Assembly: GCA_023512835.1 (NCBI GenBank)
Contig: CM042092.1
Span: forward strand, 12,994,498 to 13,058,497
Direction: 5' to 3'
Length of the DNA stretch: 64,000 nucleotides
Source of the DNA: Taxillus chinensis
Lineage: Eukaryota > Streptophyta > Magnoliopsida > Santalales > Loranthaceae
The position numbers and the translations under genes are program-made. The notes beneath the pieces were generated by a model. The model did no database searches and was not told the DNA's origin. It saw only the letters and a program-made list of their open reading frames with translations. Shown in pieces: positions 12,283 to 23,640 of this stretch; position 1 is the first letter of the stretch; each line of letters begins with the position of its first letter.

Positions 12283-13700
12283 GTGCGAAACGTTTTGGGG
12301 AACACCTTTAGAGGATCCTCACCACCATTTAGCGATTTGTGCGGATATGCGAACGATGGAAGACAAGGAGTGCTGGAGGATTTTATCGGATTGGAATTAT
12401 TCCCTTGGTCTTTAAAGGAGGATGCTTTGATCTGGTTTAATTCTTTTTCGGAGGGACATTTCACCAGATGGGCGATTGTGCCCAGGAATTTCTCACTAAA
12501 TATTTTCCAAGAGGAAGAACGGTGAAGTTGAGAAACAACATCACTGCTTTTACCCAAACCACGGAGAAACACTTGGTGAGGCATGGAATAGATTCCGGGA
12601 TTGCAGAGAAAATGCCCCGATCATGGCTTAGAAGATTGGCTTCTTATTGAAGTGTTTTATGGAGGCCTTACAGTGAGGGCGATACATGGTAAATCTTTGC
12701 GTTGGAGGTGCTCGACGGCCAGGCTCAGAAGAAGCTAAAGAGATTATAGAGGCGACAAAAGAGCAAGCTCGGTGGCCCTCCAGGAGAGTAGTTGTGAAGA
12801 AACCTGGTTTAATTGAGGTGGATAATTCCACAATGTTGAATGCTAAGTTGGAAGCTACGACAAAGCAGTGGAAAAGTTAAATGTTCAAAGAGTAGCAAAG
12901 GTTAATTCTGCTTGTCATGAGTGTGGGGGTATGCCCAGCCGAATGAGTGTCCATTAAAAGCCTATGGAGAGACAATGGAAGGATATTGGCTAATATGAAT
13001 GAGGAAGTTAATTACATAGCTAACCAAAACAGTAACAGAATAATCCTTTTTCCAATACTTACAATCCTGGATGGAGGAATCATCCGAATTTTTCATGGGG
13101 AGGCGGAATAATCGCGAGTAATCAAGGTGGAAATAATGCAAATCAAGTGCCAAATAATCAGAACAATCGGCAATTCAATGCGGTTCAACCTAAGCGAGGG
13201 CTGGATATGGTGAGAAAAGAAAGGCCGATTGGGAATGTGCAATTGAGAAGATGGCGGCGAGAACTGAACAGAGATTGAATAAGATTGAGCGATATTGGTA
13301 GCCGATTTGACGGTTGAGACTCATAACAAGAAGTTAGAGACTCAATTGCACAAATAGCACGCTCTTACTATTAGGAACCCAGGAGAGCTTCCTAGTAAGC
13401 GGCCAAACCCAAAGGAATATGTCAGGCTGTTATGTTAAGAAGTGGAAGAGAGTTACCCGAAGGAAGTTCCTCAAGTGGAGGAAACAACCCATGTCAAAAA
13501 GGATGAAGGTGAACCTAAATCCGAGGAGGAAAGGGAAGAAAAGAAAGAGGAACATCCCTGAAGTTCCTAAGGTGGTGAAGAATTATGCTCCACCAATACC
13601 CTTCCCTCAAAGATTGAGACAAAGAAAGAAAGATGAACAATCTGAAGATTCATTGAACATCTTAAGGAATTAAAGCTTACCATTCCATTTTTGGAAGCAT
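12283..13700 (+). pseudogene. Athila gag region, frame-broken
   Basis: The segment near 12,390-12,530 resembles a retrotransposon gag core (LELFPWSLKEDALIWFNS, then a following frame with EFLTKYFPRGRT). A damaged zinc-knuckle-like CHEC sits near 12,915. A lysine- and proline-rich part follows at 13,420-13,680. The frame changes several times within 1.4 kb, so no single gag protein can be read. Assigned by motif and by position between the primer site and the protease. Confidence 0.7.
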
Positions 13701-13849
13701 TGGCTCAAATGCCTTCCTACTCCAAGATGTTGAAAGAGATGTTGAGTAACAAAAAGAAAATTGAAGAGAATGGAACAATTGCACTTACAGAGGGTGTAGT
13801 GCAATTATTCGAGAAAACTACCTCAGAAGATGGGAGACCCAGGAAGTTT

Positions 13850-14345
13850 TTCTATACCTTGCACTATAGGGAACGTTACTTTTGATTGACTCTATGTGAC
13901 TTGGGAGCTAGTGTGAGTTTGATTCCATCTTGGTATGTAGCAAGCTAGGTCTTGGAAAATTGCGGCCACGTCGGTGACCTTGCTTGCTGACAAATCTATT
14001 AAGTATGCAGTGGCATTATAGAGAATGCACCATTACAAATTCGGAATTTTATTGTCCCGATTGATTTGATAGCTTTGGATATGGAAGAAGGTGGTTCTTT
14101 ACCACTTATTCTTGCCAGACCATTTTTAGCAACAGCGGGGCAATCATAGATGTCAAAGGTGGGAAATTAGAACTACACATTGGTGAAGACAAAGTGGAGT
14201 TCAACTTATATAAGAGTATAAAGAATCCTCGGGAAGTTGAACATGAACAAGGTTGTCTTGTGGAGATGTTAAATACTGCAATTGAAGATCATGTTAAGGG
14301 ATTTCATGATCCCTTAGGGTTATGTTTGGAGAATGTTTCGTTAGC
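13850..14345 (+). pseudogene. Retropepsin-like protease region, frame-broken
   Basis: The aspartic protease signature appears as DLGASVSLIP starting at 13,898, where the first D is the catalytic aspartate. It is followed by text typical of Ty3/gypsy proteases (NFIVPIDLIALDMEE-like, near 14,046). The surrounding frame is interrupted by shifts. Confidence 0.75.
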
Positions 14346-14799
14346 TTGTTAATGAAGACATTTTAGAGGTGAGAAATGCTTTAGAGGCCACCCAGTCATT
14401 CATTTTCAATCAAAGAAAGGATTTGAAGATATTGGAAGAAATTCTAAACCAGTCCATCGATTGAAAAGGCACCAAAGGTTGAGTTGAAGATCTTACCAGC
14501 ACATCTAAAGTATGTATTTTTGGGAGAAGAAGGTGAGTGGCCCTTTATTGTAGTCTTTGAGCTACAAGGAGAACAATTAGATCAATTGTTGGCGGTTTTA
14601 AGGAAGAGGAAAAAAGCCATTGGGTGGACAATGGCGAGATATAAAAGGAATTAGCCCTTCCATGTGTATGCACGGAATTTTCTTAGAGGACAAGAGTAAA
14701 AATAGCATTGAGCATCGAGAGAAGGTTAAACCCAAACATGAAGGAAGTAGTAAGGGCGAGTTACTAAGCTTCTTGATCTGGTATTATATACTCCATCTC

Positions 14800-15990
14800 G
14801 GATAGCCCATGGGTGAGTCTGTGCAGATTGTCCCTAAGAAAGGAGGAATGATCGTGGTCAAGAATTACGAGAATGAATTAATCTCTACTAAAGTCACCGG
14901 ATGGAGAGTTTGCTAGATTATCACAAACTCAATGCAAACACAAGAAAAGATCATTTTCCTTTGCCACACATTGATCAAATGTTGGAAAGATTGGCCGGGC
15001 ACGATTATTATTGTTTTCTTGATGGATATTCAGGTATAATCAAATACCCATTGCAGGAAGATCAAGACAAAACTACTTTCACATGCCCTTATGGAACTTT
15101 TGCTTATAGGAGGATGCCTTTTGGATTATGCAATGCTCCGCTACATTCCAACGTTGCATGATGGCTATCTTTTCAGAGTTTGTAGAGAAAACAATTGAAA
15201 TCTTTATGGATGACTTCTCTGTTTTTGGTTCTTCATATGATGATTGTTTAAATAATTTATCTCAGATTTTGCAGAGATGTGAAGAGACCAATCTTATTCT
15301 TAATTGGGAAAAATGTCATTTCATGGTACAAGAAGGCATTGTCTTGGGACATAAAGTGTCCAATAAGGGAATAGAGGTAGATCGTGCAAAGATTGCTGCT
15401 ATAAAATCCATGCCGCCACCCACAAATGTCAAAGGAGTTCGGAGTTTCTTGGGGCATGCAGGATTTTATAGAAGGTTCATAAAGGATTTTTCAAAAATCT
15501 CTAAACCTCTATGTTCACTGTTAGTGAAGGATGTGGCATTTGAATTTTCTGCTGAATGTCAAACAGCTTTTAAGCAACTCAAGGAGGCTCTTATTTCTGC
15601 CCCTATCATTATATCTCCTGATTGGAATTTGCCATTTGAATTAATGTGTGATGCAAGTGACACAGCTATAGGAGTAGTCTTAGGGCAAAGAAAGGAGAAA
15701 AGGTGCGTGTAATTGCTTATGCAAGCAAATTGTTGAATGATGCTCGGATCAACTATGCCACAACCGAAAAGGAATTACTTGCAATTGTTTATGCCTTTGA
15801 TAAATTCAGAAGTTACCTTTTGGGATCCCACACAGTTGTTTTCACAGATCATGGGCTATCAAATATTTGATCACCAAAAAGGAATCAAAACCTCGTCTGA
15901 TTCGTTGGGTGTTATTGTTGCAAGAGTTTGATTTCACAATCAAGGATAAGCAGGAGCGAGAAAATGTTGTGGCGAGATCATTTGTCACGA
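14800..15990 (+). pseudogene. Reverse transcriptase and RNase H region, frame-broken
   Basis: RT motifs are clear: LLDYHKLNANTRKDHFPLPH (14,907 on), CFLDGYSG, YRRMPFGLCNAP (15,107-15,142) and the catalytic FMDDF near 15,205. These are followed by VLGHKVS and FLGHAGFYRRFI. RNase H begins with the FELMCDASD segment near 15,645 and continues to about 15,990. At least four one-base shifts break it, one directly after the NAP motif at about 15,142. The RT type is Ty3/gypsy. Confidence 0.9.
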
Positions 15991-16219
15991 TTAGAAGGAT
16001 TTGAAAAGAATTACGATGAAATTTTACCTATATTGAAGATTTTCCAGGATGAAAAACTATTTGTTGTGCAGGAACTCACTCCTTGGTATGCAGATTTGGT
16101 AAACTATATTGTAGGGGGAATTTTCCCTTATAAATTCTCATCACGACAAAAGAAGAAATTTTTATCTGAAGTGAGGAGTTACATTTGGGAGAAACCTCCT
16201 GTTATTCAAGATTTGTGTT

Positions 16220-17365
16220 GATGGTTTGATAAGAAGGTGTGTTCCAGAAGATGAGATGACCAATATTTTGAATCATTGTCACACTAGGGAGTGTGGAGGT
16301 CATATGGGACCATCTAAAACAGCGACAAAGGTCCTTCAGCAGGCTTCTTTTGGCCTACACTATTTCATGATACAAGGAGTTTTGTTCAAGCTTGTGAGCA
16401 ATGCCAAAAATCTGGAACTCTAACAAGAAGAGATGAAATGCCCTTGACAAACATTTTAGAAGTGGAGCTGTTTGATGTTTGGGGAATAGATTTTATGGGT
16501 CCTTTCCCGTTATCTTACAAGAATCAGTATATTCTAGTGGCAGTTGATTATGTGTCAAAGTGGGTGGAAGCCATAGCCACCCAAACCAATGATTCAAGAG
16601 TGGTACTCAAGTTTCTTAAGAAGAATATTTTTTACCAGATTTGGAGTACCCAGGCATTAGTCAGTGATGGAGGAAGCCACTTTTGTAATAAGTTTATTGA
16701 AAAGTTTGTTGAAAAAGTATGGAGTTCATCATAGAATCACTACTCCATATCATCCTCAAGCCAATGGACAAGTTGAAATTTCAAACAGAGAAATTAAGAG
16801 GATCCTTGAGAGAACAGTCAACTTGTCTAGGAAGGAATGGGCCAATAAATTGGATGATGCATTGTGGGCATATAGAACAGCTTTCAAAACCCCTTTAGGT
16901 ACATCACCTTTCAAATTGGTTTTTGGAAAAGCATGCCATTTACCGTGGAACTAGAGCATAAGGCCTATTGGGCCACACACTTCTTAAATTTTGATGCTCA
17001 GAAATCGGGGAGTCTAGACCGATGAAATTAAATGAGATTGAAGAATTTAGATTGAATGCATATGAAAATGCAAAAATCTACAAGGAGAAGACTAAAAGAT
17101 GGCATGATAAGCATCTTAATCCTAAACAGTTCTACGAAGGTCGAAGGTTTTGTTGTATAATTCTAGATTGAAACTTTTCCCTGGAAAACTCAAGAGTAAA
17201 TGGTCTGGACCTTTTGTGGTTAAAAAAGTTTTTTGAAAAGGGAGGAGTACTCATTAACAGGATAATTCTCCAAGCATTCACTTGTTAATGGACACAGGTT
17301 GAAGGTTTTTGTTGAGCCTGCAGGAGTAAAAGAGGTTCTTTACTTTGCTCCATTTCCAAATTAAT
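16220..17365 (+). pseudogene. Integrase region, frame-broken
   Basis: An HHCC-type zinc segment is seen (HCHTRECGGH near 16,276, then CEQCQ near 16,392 in another frame). The integrase core follows: GIDFMGPF near 16,483, SDGGSHF near 16,660 and NREIKRILE near 16,785, giving the D, D and E positions. After 16,950 the C-terminal part is split between frames and ends near 17,360. The position after RNase H confirms Ty3/gypsy order. Confidence 0.88.
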
Positions 17366-17854
17366 CAAGGGAGAATGTCAAGCTACTGACATTAAATGCA
17401 GCGCTTCCAGGAGGCAACCCGAATTATTTGTGATTATTTGATTGTTTGTTTGAGTTTATTAATATTCGGATAGAGAACCCAAGCATCGGTGCGGTTGAAG
17501 GAAGTTAATTCGTGTTTTAGACGAAATTGGTAATTTTCAATGAAGTGGTCATTTGAAATTTAAAATGACCAAATTGAAATGACCTAGCCATTTGAAATGA
17601 TTAAGGTGTCCCAGGGTTCAGTCAATTAAAAATTGAGTTGACAAATCGATTGACTAAGGATATTCATTTAAAAACAGAGGGTCAATATTTCAGCCGAACT
17701 TCTTCTGCACGAAATCCGCTAGCTCACTTCTCCAGTTCGCGAATCTCGCTCAGCTCCCTTATCTTTTAAAGGTTTGTTGATTCGATTACCTCCAACCAAG
17801 TTGAGTACTCGCTCATTTTCTTGCGACGGTTCACATGGTGAAATCAAAGGCAGT

Positions 17855-19360
17855 TGTCGGAGAGGTGACACCAGGATTGGTGTTTCCTTGGGAACTCTTG
17901 AATAACCCTAGAATCTCATGGGCGCCGAAATGCAGAGAATACTTGAAGGGCAGAATTTGCACAAGGTATGTGGCGATCCTTGCCCTCTGTTGATGGAGTT
18001 TGCAGAAAATTTTTATAATAATCTGAAAACAGAGGAGAATCGAATGATATGTACAGTAGGGGGAAAGAAGGTAGTAATTTCTGCTGCCAATATTCGAAAA
18101 ACCTTCAATTTGCGAGCAATTCTTTGCTCTTTACCTGACCTAACTAAAGAGGAATTTAGTAAAGCACTTGACTACTCCAAACCCAAGGGGAATGAGAAGA
18201 AATATCATAAGAAAACAGGATTTTCGGGGTATTTAAGGTTTTTGGCTATTCTCTTTGGTCGATGCATATTTTCTCGAGATTCTTAGGAATTGATCGGTCC
18301 TGTTGCACATTTACAATGCATGTATAGCATCAAGGCGAATTATCCATAGACTTGGCGAAATGATATTTCAAGAGTGGAAGAAGTCGGTGGATAAGAGGGG
18401 ATTTGTGCGAATTTTAACAAAAGTGGTGCAACACTGTTATCCTAGTATATATAGAATCTTTGCTAAGACCCCTTACCCAAACAATTTGATTATAAAATGT
18501 ATTACTGAGGAAGGGACAATAGCCGTTAAATTGGTGGGGCCTGTGTTTCATAGAGCAAAGCAAATATCTCCTGTAAAAGATGGTTCAGCTCTCCCACTTC
18601 AGATTTCTTCATCTGAGGAAGAGAATACTGAAAAGGAGAACATACAAAAACCTGAGAAATATGAATCTTCGAGGAAAATGAAGAAAGCGATGTACGAAGT
18701 TCAAGCAGGAATCGGCTTTACTTAAGCTTCAAGGAGATGTAAAGGCCGCTTATGAAAACCACATGAAACAAATTGCAGAATTGTTGGAAAGAGTGCAACA
18801 GAGGAAGAAAAAATCAACAAAAGCTCAACCTGCATCAGAGAAAGAGCAAAAGAAATCTGAGGAAGAAGTAGCTTCCACTCATGTGGCTACACCAGAACCA
18901 ACAGTTGAAAAGCAGAAATCTGAAGAAGATGAGGTAGAGAGAGATCCTTCTCCTCTAACAATACAACTTTTCCCACCATTTGAGATAGAGAGCAGTTTGC
19001 ATCCGTGGGTCTGTTGAAACGTCCAAAGAAAACTAGAGCCCTAACAAGAAGAGCTCCAACAAGAGCTCAAAAGAAAAAGAGAATTGGTTATCATTGGATT
19101 TGCTTACAACTCCTCTATGGTCATTTTTGGACATACTTATCCCTCCAGGGCTGGAAACAACTGAATCAAAAGAGAAATATTTCCAGTTTAGAGATTCTAA
19201 GCAAGAACTCTATAGAACAACTGGACATTTAGAACATTTCCGGCCAGAGGACTTGAGGAGAATTGTTGGTGTTCGAAATTGGATTGAGTCACCTGATTTG
19301 GGTAATTTCATTTTTGCCTTAAGAGATGCAATAAGGAAGGAACCAGGAGATTTTTAAACA
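17855..19360 (+). pseudogene. Athila extra (env-like) ORF region, frame-broken
   Basis: Downstream of integrase lie open segments at 17,918-18,286, 18,303-18,725, 18,763-19,017 and 19,094-19,357. All read on the plus strand and look like pieces of one broken protein. The first part (GGKKVVISAANIRKTFNL) resembles the plant-transposon-protein domain seen in many Athila third ORFs. The middle is lysine- and glutamate-rich. No convincing signal peptide or membrane helix was seen, so env-like describes position, not function. Confidence 0.65.
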
Positions 19361-19399
19361 TGGTAAGGACTATGAAGTATTTCCTTTGCTTGCAAATTC

Positions 19400-19835
19400 T
19401 TCTCCCTTTAAGCCAGGGCGTTGGCTGCATATATGATAGGGAGTGAAGAAGGTTTCCGACCATGGGTAGATTTAAAAAGCTGTTCTAATCCCCATTCATA
19501 TCTCAAATCATTATATCCTCTTGAAGTATACAATGGGGAATCGTGTTATCCATGTCTATGATTCCTTGGGAGCAAATAATGCAGACGATTGAAAGAGTTA
19601 GCAGTTGGGGTTGGAGAATCTTTGCATCAAGGCTATGAAGATAGCTCAAATTTATACTCATTTTGGCATGGAGGAACCAGAGGAACAATTGTCCTATTAG
19701 TCCAACCATCACCTCTCCAAGTTGACAATGCAAGTTGTGGGCCTTTTGTTTGTTCTTATCATTGCTCTCATGCAAGAACATGGAGGAAAATGGGATGCAC
19801 CAAATTAAACCCGATTTTCTGTACTAGCCCTTCGT
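19400..19835 (+). pseudogene. Fragment resembling a Ulp1/C48 cysteine protease
   Basis: Two short motifs match the second half of Ulp1/SENP proteases. VIHVYDSLG at about 19,540-19,566 resembles the strand carrying the catalytic Asp. DNASCGPFVC at 19,723-19,752 resembles the region around the catalytic Cys (consensus D..DCG.FVC). The spacing of about 180 bases fits the family. The expected HW motif upstream is not clearly readable, and the frame shifts between the two motifs. The fragment lies inside the retrotransposon, after the env-like region. Confidence 0.5.
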
Positions 19836-20460
19836 GAATTGATGGCTCAAATGATGTATTATTTTAGTGAGCCAGCCTCTCCTCGTAAGAAAAAGAAGAA
19901 GAAGGTTTGAACAATTCCCTTCCTGGTTGTATGTTTTGTTTTTGTGAATGTGCAAAACTCCAAGTTTGGAGTTGTTTGTGAAGATGCAATGGAATTAATG
20001 ATGATATGCATTGTTCATATATGAGATTTGGTTATATGGTGAAAGGAGTTGCATGATCAGAAGATGAATTCATGAGGAAAATTTTTGAAATGTTTATATC
20101 TGACATGTTTAAGAATGAAATACTTTTGGAACCAATGGTTACTCATTAATCCCATGCATGAAACTCATGTACTTGGAATGATATCATCATATGTTTGAAC
20201 AAAGACTTGGATCCATGATGAATTGACAACTTTTGAATAAATAACTTGATTCCTTGAATGAGTGAGAGCATAATTTTATTGAGAGCTATATATTTTGATG
20301 AGTGTTCACTTCATGGAAATTAAACTTCAATAAGTTCTTCTATAGTTCTATATTGGTGATTGGATAGTTGGAATGATGGAGTTGGAGTCATAGCCCACTT
20401 TGTTTAGAATAAGTACAATGTTCCAAGCTGTATAGAGTGTTGTATAAAGTGTGTATACAA

Positions 20461-20673
20461 AAAAAAAAAAAAAAGGGTTATGAACTGTGGAGATATATAA
20501 TCCATCAAAGAACACTTTGTAAGGTTATATAGACTACCGTAGCATAAGCCTTGAAAAAAAAAAAAAAAAAAAAAAAAGAGAAGGTTATGGACTGTGGAGA
20601 TGTATAATCTATCAAGGAAACACTTGTAAGGTTATATAGACTATTGCAGCATAATCCTTTAAAAAAAAAAAAA
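20461..20673 (+). repeat. Two tandem ~78-bp units separated by poly-A runs
   Basis: The unit GGTTATGAACTGTGGAGATA... occurs at 20,476-20,552 and again at 20,583-20,660 with a few substitutions. It is preceded, separated and followed by A runs of about 14, 23 and 13 bases. It lies in the noncoding 3' part of the Athila element. Confidence 0.88.
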
Positions 20674-21178
20674 GTGTTACAGTTGTATATTTCGGAGTGC
20701 ATTGTACATAGAACTTACTTGTACATTAATAATAGATAAGAAGTGTGTTGGGCATTGTTACTTTTACCATCATTGTGGTCTATGAAAAAAACTAATTGGG
20801 TAATGGAATGATGGTTGAATCACCAAAAAGGATTAGGAAGGCACTTGTTTTAGTTTTAATTCCATGAAAGATTGAGAGAGAGTGAAGTGAGATTACCCTA
20901 TGAGTGAGGCTGCTTTGCTCATTGTGAGATTGCAAGGAATTAGGAAATTTGTTTCAGAATGTTGGTAGTTCAATTGCTTCTTAGTCTTCTGCAAAGAGAA
21001 CATATGATTGTTGGACTGAGAATACAATATTTCATACATGATATTAAGAGTTAAACCATATGTTTTATAGATGTTTTATTCTTTCACATGCTTTTATATC
21101 AATTCATCTTTTTTACTTTTGCTATGCCTCATAGTTCTAATTGCCTCCGGGACGAGCAAGTTCTAAGTTTGGAGTTGT

Positions 21179-22497
21179 TGTTAGGGGTTTTTCTAACACA
21201 TTTTAGTGTCAAAAGAAGGGGATTTCATGATTAAAGATCACATCTTTAACTTCATTTTGATGAATTTGAATGATTAATCAACTAACCCCCTAACATAGCA
21301 TTAGTAGATCCTTTTGTGGTGTTTTTGTTGTCTTTGAATGGAAAACAGGCCAAGTATAAAGTCCAAAGAAAGAATGAAGGAGCAAGGGACAATCCTGTGC
21401 GGTCATTTCAAATTTGAAATGACCAAAAAGAAATGCGGAACCAATTGAGTTGACCAGGAAGTTCCCGAGAGCTTGATCATTTGAAATGGTCATTTGAAAT
21501 TGAGTTGACCAAATGAATTGACCGTGGGCGTTTCTGCACAATGTATTCTGCTGATCAACGAATCCTCATAGATGCCACGTGTACAGCCTGTAATCCTTTA
21601 TTAAAGGATCTGACGATGCTCATTCAACCTTTTTGAGAGGGAAACGAGTTTGAATTAATGGAGGGAATAGTTCTAACAGTTAGGGGAGGCGGTTATGCAG
21701 AGAATTGTAAGACAAAAAGGGATTTTTCATGTAATTTGGGGGAATCGTTCATTCTGGGAGAGAGGAGAGAAATGTATTGGGTGCTCATAGTAAGAACAAT
21801 GGTTTTCTTATTTGCTATGGTAGCTTAAACCTCCATGGGAGGAGGATGGATTTGATGTAAGTTTTTAATTCCTTTTCTTTTGGTTAGTTAATTTGAAATT
21901 CCCTGTTATGTTTATCAAGTCTTTTGAATTAGCATGTGAGATTTAAGTTCGGCCACCTTAATTCTTGTATAAGGTTAATCAATTATGGATCGAAAGAAGA
22001 CATTGATAACCGGATAGTTAAGAGACTTGACTTGCTAAGATTATAATTTGCGAAAGCCAGTAATCTTGCTTGTAACCTAGTTAGGGTTGGTGTGATGCCA
22101 ATCTACACTCAAACAACTTAAGCACATAATGGGTTGCCCGTCCCCCAAGCTAGGGTATACACACGGCTAGATCACTCGAAAGAGGCTAGTACATGCAAAG
22201 GTGTTGGGTTTTAAACAAAAAGGGGAAGTTTGAATTAATATGCCTTAAGAACAAGAGATTAATTAATTACATTGATTGACATCCAAATCCCTATTTTCTC
22301 CCATAAGAACATTTACATTGCTTTGTTTAATTAAATTACAACATTCAAATTGCTAATGATACAAAACCAACTTTAGATACATCATGGATTTACAAAATGA
22401 GCTTTTTACTTGATCACTTTCCTCGTGGGTTCGACATCCGGACTTTGAGTCCACTTTATTACTTGTAACGATCCGTATGCTTGCGGAAATGCTAACA
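21179..22497 (+). repeat. 3' LTR of Athila-like element
   Basis: This 1,319-bp copy matches 10,481-11,781, differing mainly by scattered one- to three-base indels and a few substitutions. The sequence directly upstream (AAGTTTGGAGTTGT, ending at 21,178) is the probable polypurine tract, although it is less pure than usual for Athila. The palindrome of the 5' LTR is repeated at 21,401-21,424. Confidence 0.95.
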
Positions 22498-22682
22498 ATG
22501 CTCATGGAAAACAGAACCCTAATGTGAAAGGGTTTTAGGTTTCCTTTTTGACCTGAAGGCTGAAGCACAAGTCAAAGAAATGAGACATACAGTCCATTCC
22601 AACATACTCATTATCCAAAACAGAGTCAAGTTTTAGTGTCATGATTGTCATCAAAGATGGGAATCAGGCTAAAAGGACTCAC

Positions 22683-23640
22683 CAGATGAAGATTTATTTA
22701 TCGATCTATATGTCAGATTAAAGTGAATTCTAATCGCCAACTGAACTAAACAATGCGTACAAGACACAAAATCAATTGCCAAAACCATGATGCAAAAGTA
22801 AATAAATAAATAAATGGATTGACTTGAGTACTCAAACTAATAAAAAAATCACTGTGGCTAGTGATGAACACACTATAATTTATAATGTGTAACAGCATCT
22901 TACTTTCTTTCCAGTTTCTCTCAGGACATTCCGGGTGAGATGAGCAGCCATCTTTTTCTGCTTAGTTGTCTTTGCAAACACTGACATTGCAAAAAACCAA
23001 ATGTATAATTAATTAATAATAAATAAATAAAATAAAATAAAGACCCAAATGCAGTACTTGTGATTAATTTGACATTGATGTATACAAACAAAAACATCAA
23101 AAATAACCCTAAAAAATTAAGCAAACAAAACTTATGAATACTCCGTCAAGTTAACAGCATTAGGAGTGGATAACAGCCAAGGAGCATAAGAAAATACAAC
23201 AATCATCAATCGAAACTCACAATCTAAATTTCAGTTCAATCTCACAAAGAAAAAGACCTGAATTTCAGTTGTCTTAATTGGATTGCACTGGGAATGGGTG
23301 ATTCAAACACTATCTAGTTTTCAAGAAAGCATTAAAAATCACAACAGCCCGACATAACACATACAAAAGAAGAAAAAAATAAGCGACGCTCTTACGACAT
23401 TAGACGCTATGTTCTAGCAACCAGGAACAAGAACAGAGACTTGATGAACCTCGTCCCCGAAACCATAAAAACATTAGGACAAGAAAGATAGATAGAGTCA
23501 CCTGCGAAGCGTGTGGTTGGGTCGTAAGAGAGTGATGAGATGTGATAGAGAGATTATCAGAAGTGAGCCACGGCGGACGGAAAGCAGGTACGGCGAGCAG
23601 GGCGCTTCGGTGGAAGATAAAGACTGCTTTACCATAAGAT
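22683..23640 (-). CDS. Probable 5' part of an unrecognised minus-strand gene
   Basis: Read on the minus strand, a GC-richer leader (about 23,640-23,502) ends at CGCAG|GTGACT. A second exon (about 22,987-22,904) ends at AAA|GTAAGA, and a 23-nt exon (22,705-22,683) ends at CTG|GTGAGT. Exon 2 reads MSVFAKTTKQKKMAAHLTRN... and runs into a stop after 31 codons if joined to the 23-nt exon. The splice sites look real but I do not recognise the product. It could be a short protein, a 5' UTR with a uORF, or a gene cut by the adjacent Athila insertion. Confidence 0.35.

Larger units (their letters stand above)
10476..22502 (+). mobile_element. Full-length Athila-type Ty3/gypsy LTR retrotransposon
   Basis: The element (10,481-22,497, about 12.0 kb) is flanked by the 5-bp target duplication ATGCT (10,476-10,480 and 22,498-22,502). 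Its LTRs start TGTTAGGGG and end GCTAACA. The primer site after the 5' LTR matches tRNA-Asp, the Athila signature. The internal order is gag, protease, RT, RNase H, integrase (Ty3/gypsy order) and then a long extra region, the usual place of the Athila env-like ORF. All frames read on the plus strand but are broken by many one-base shifts and stops, so as assembled the copy is not autonomous. High LTR similarity suggests recent insertion. Confidence 0.93.

Noticed and set aside
17918..19357. Separate host genes between integrase and the 3' LTR
   Set aside because: All segments lie inside the LTR pair, read on the element's strand, and fit the position and size of the Athila third ORF.
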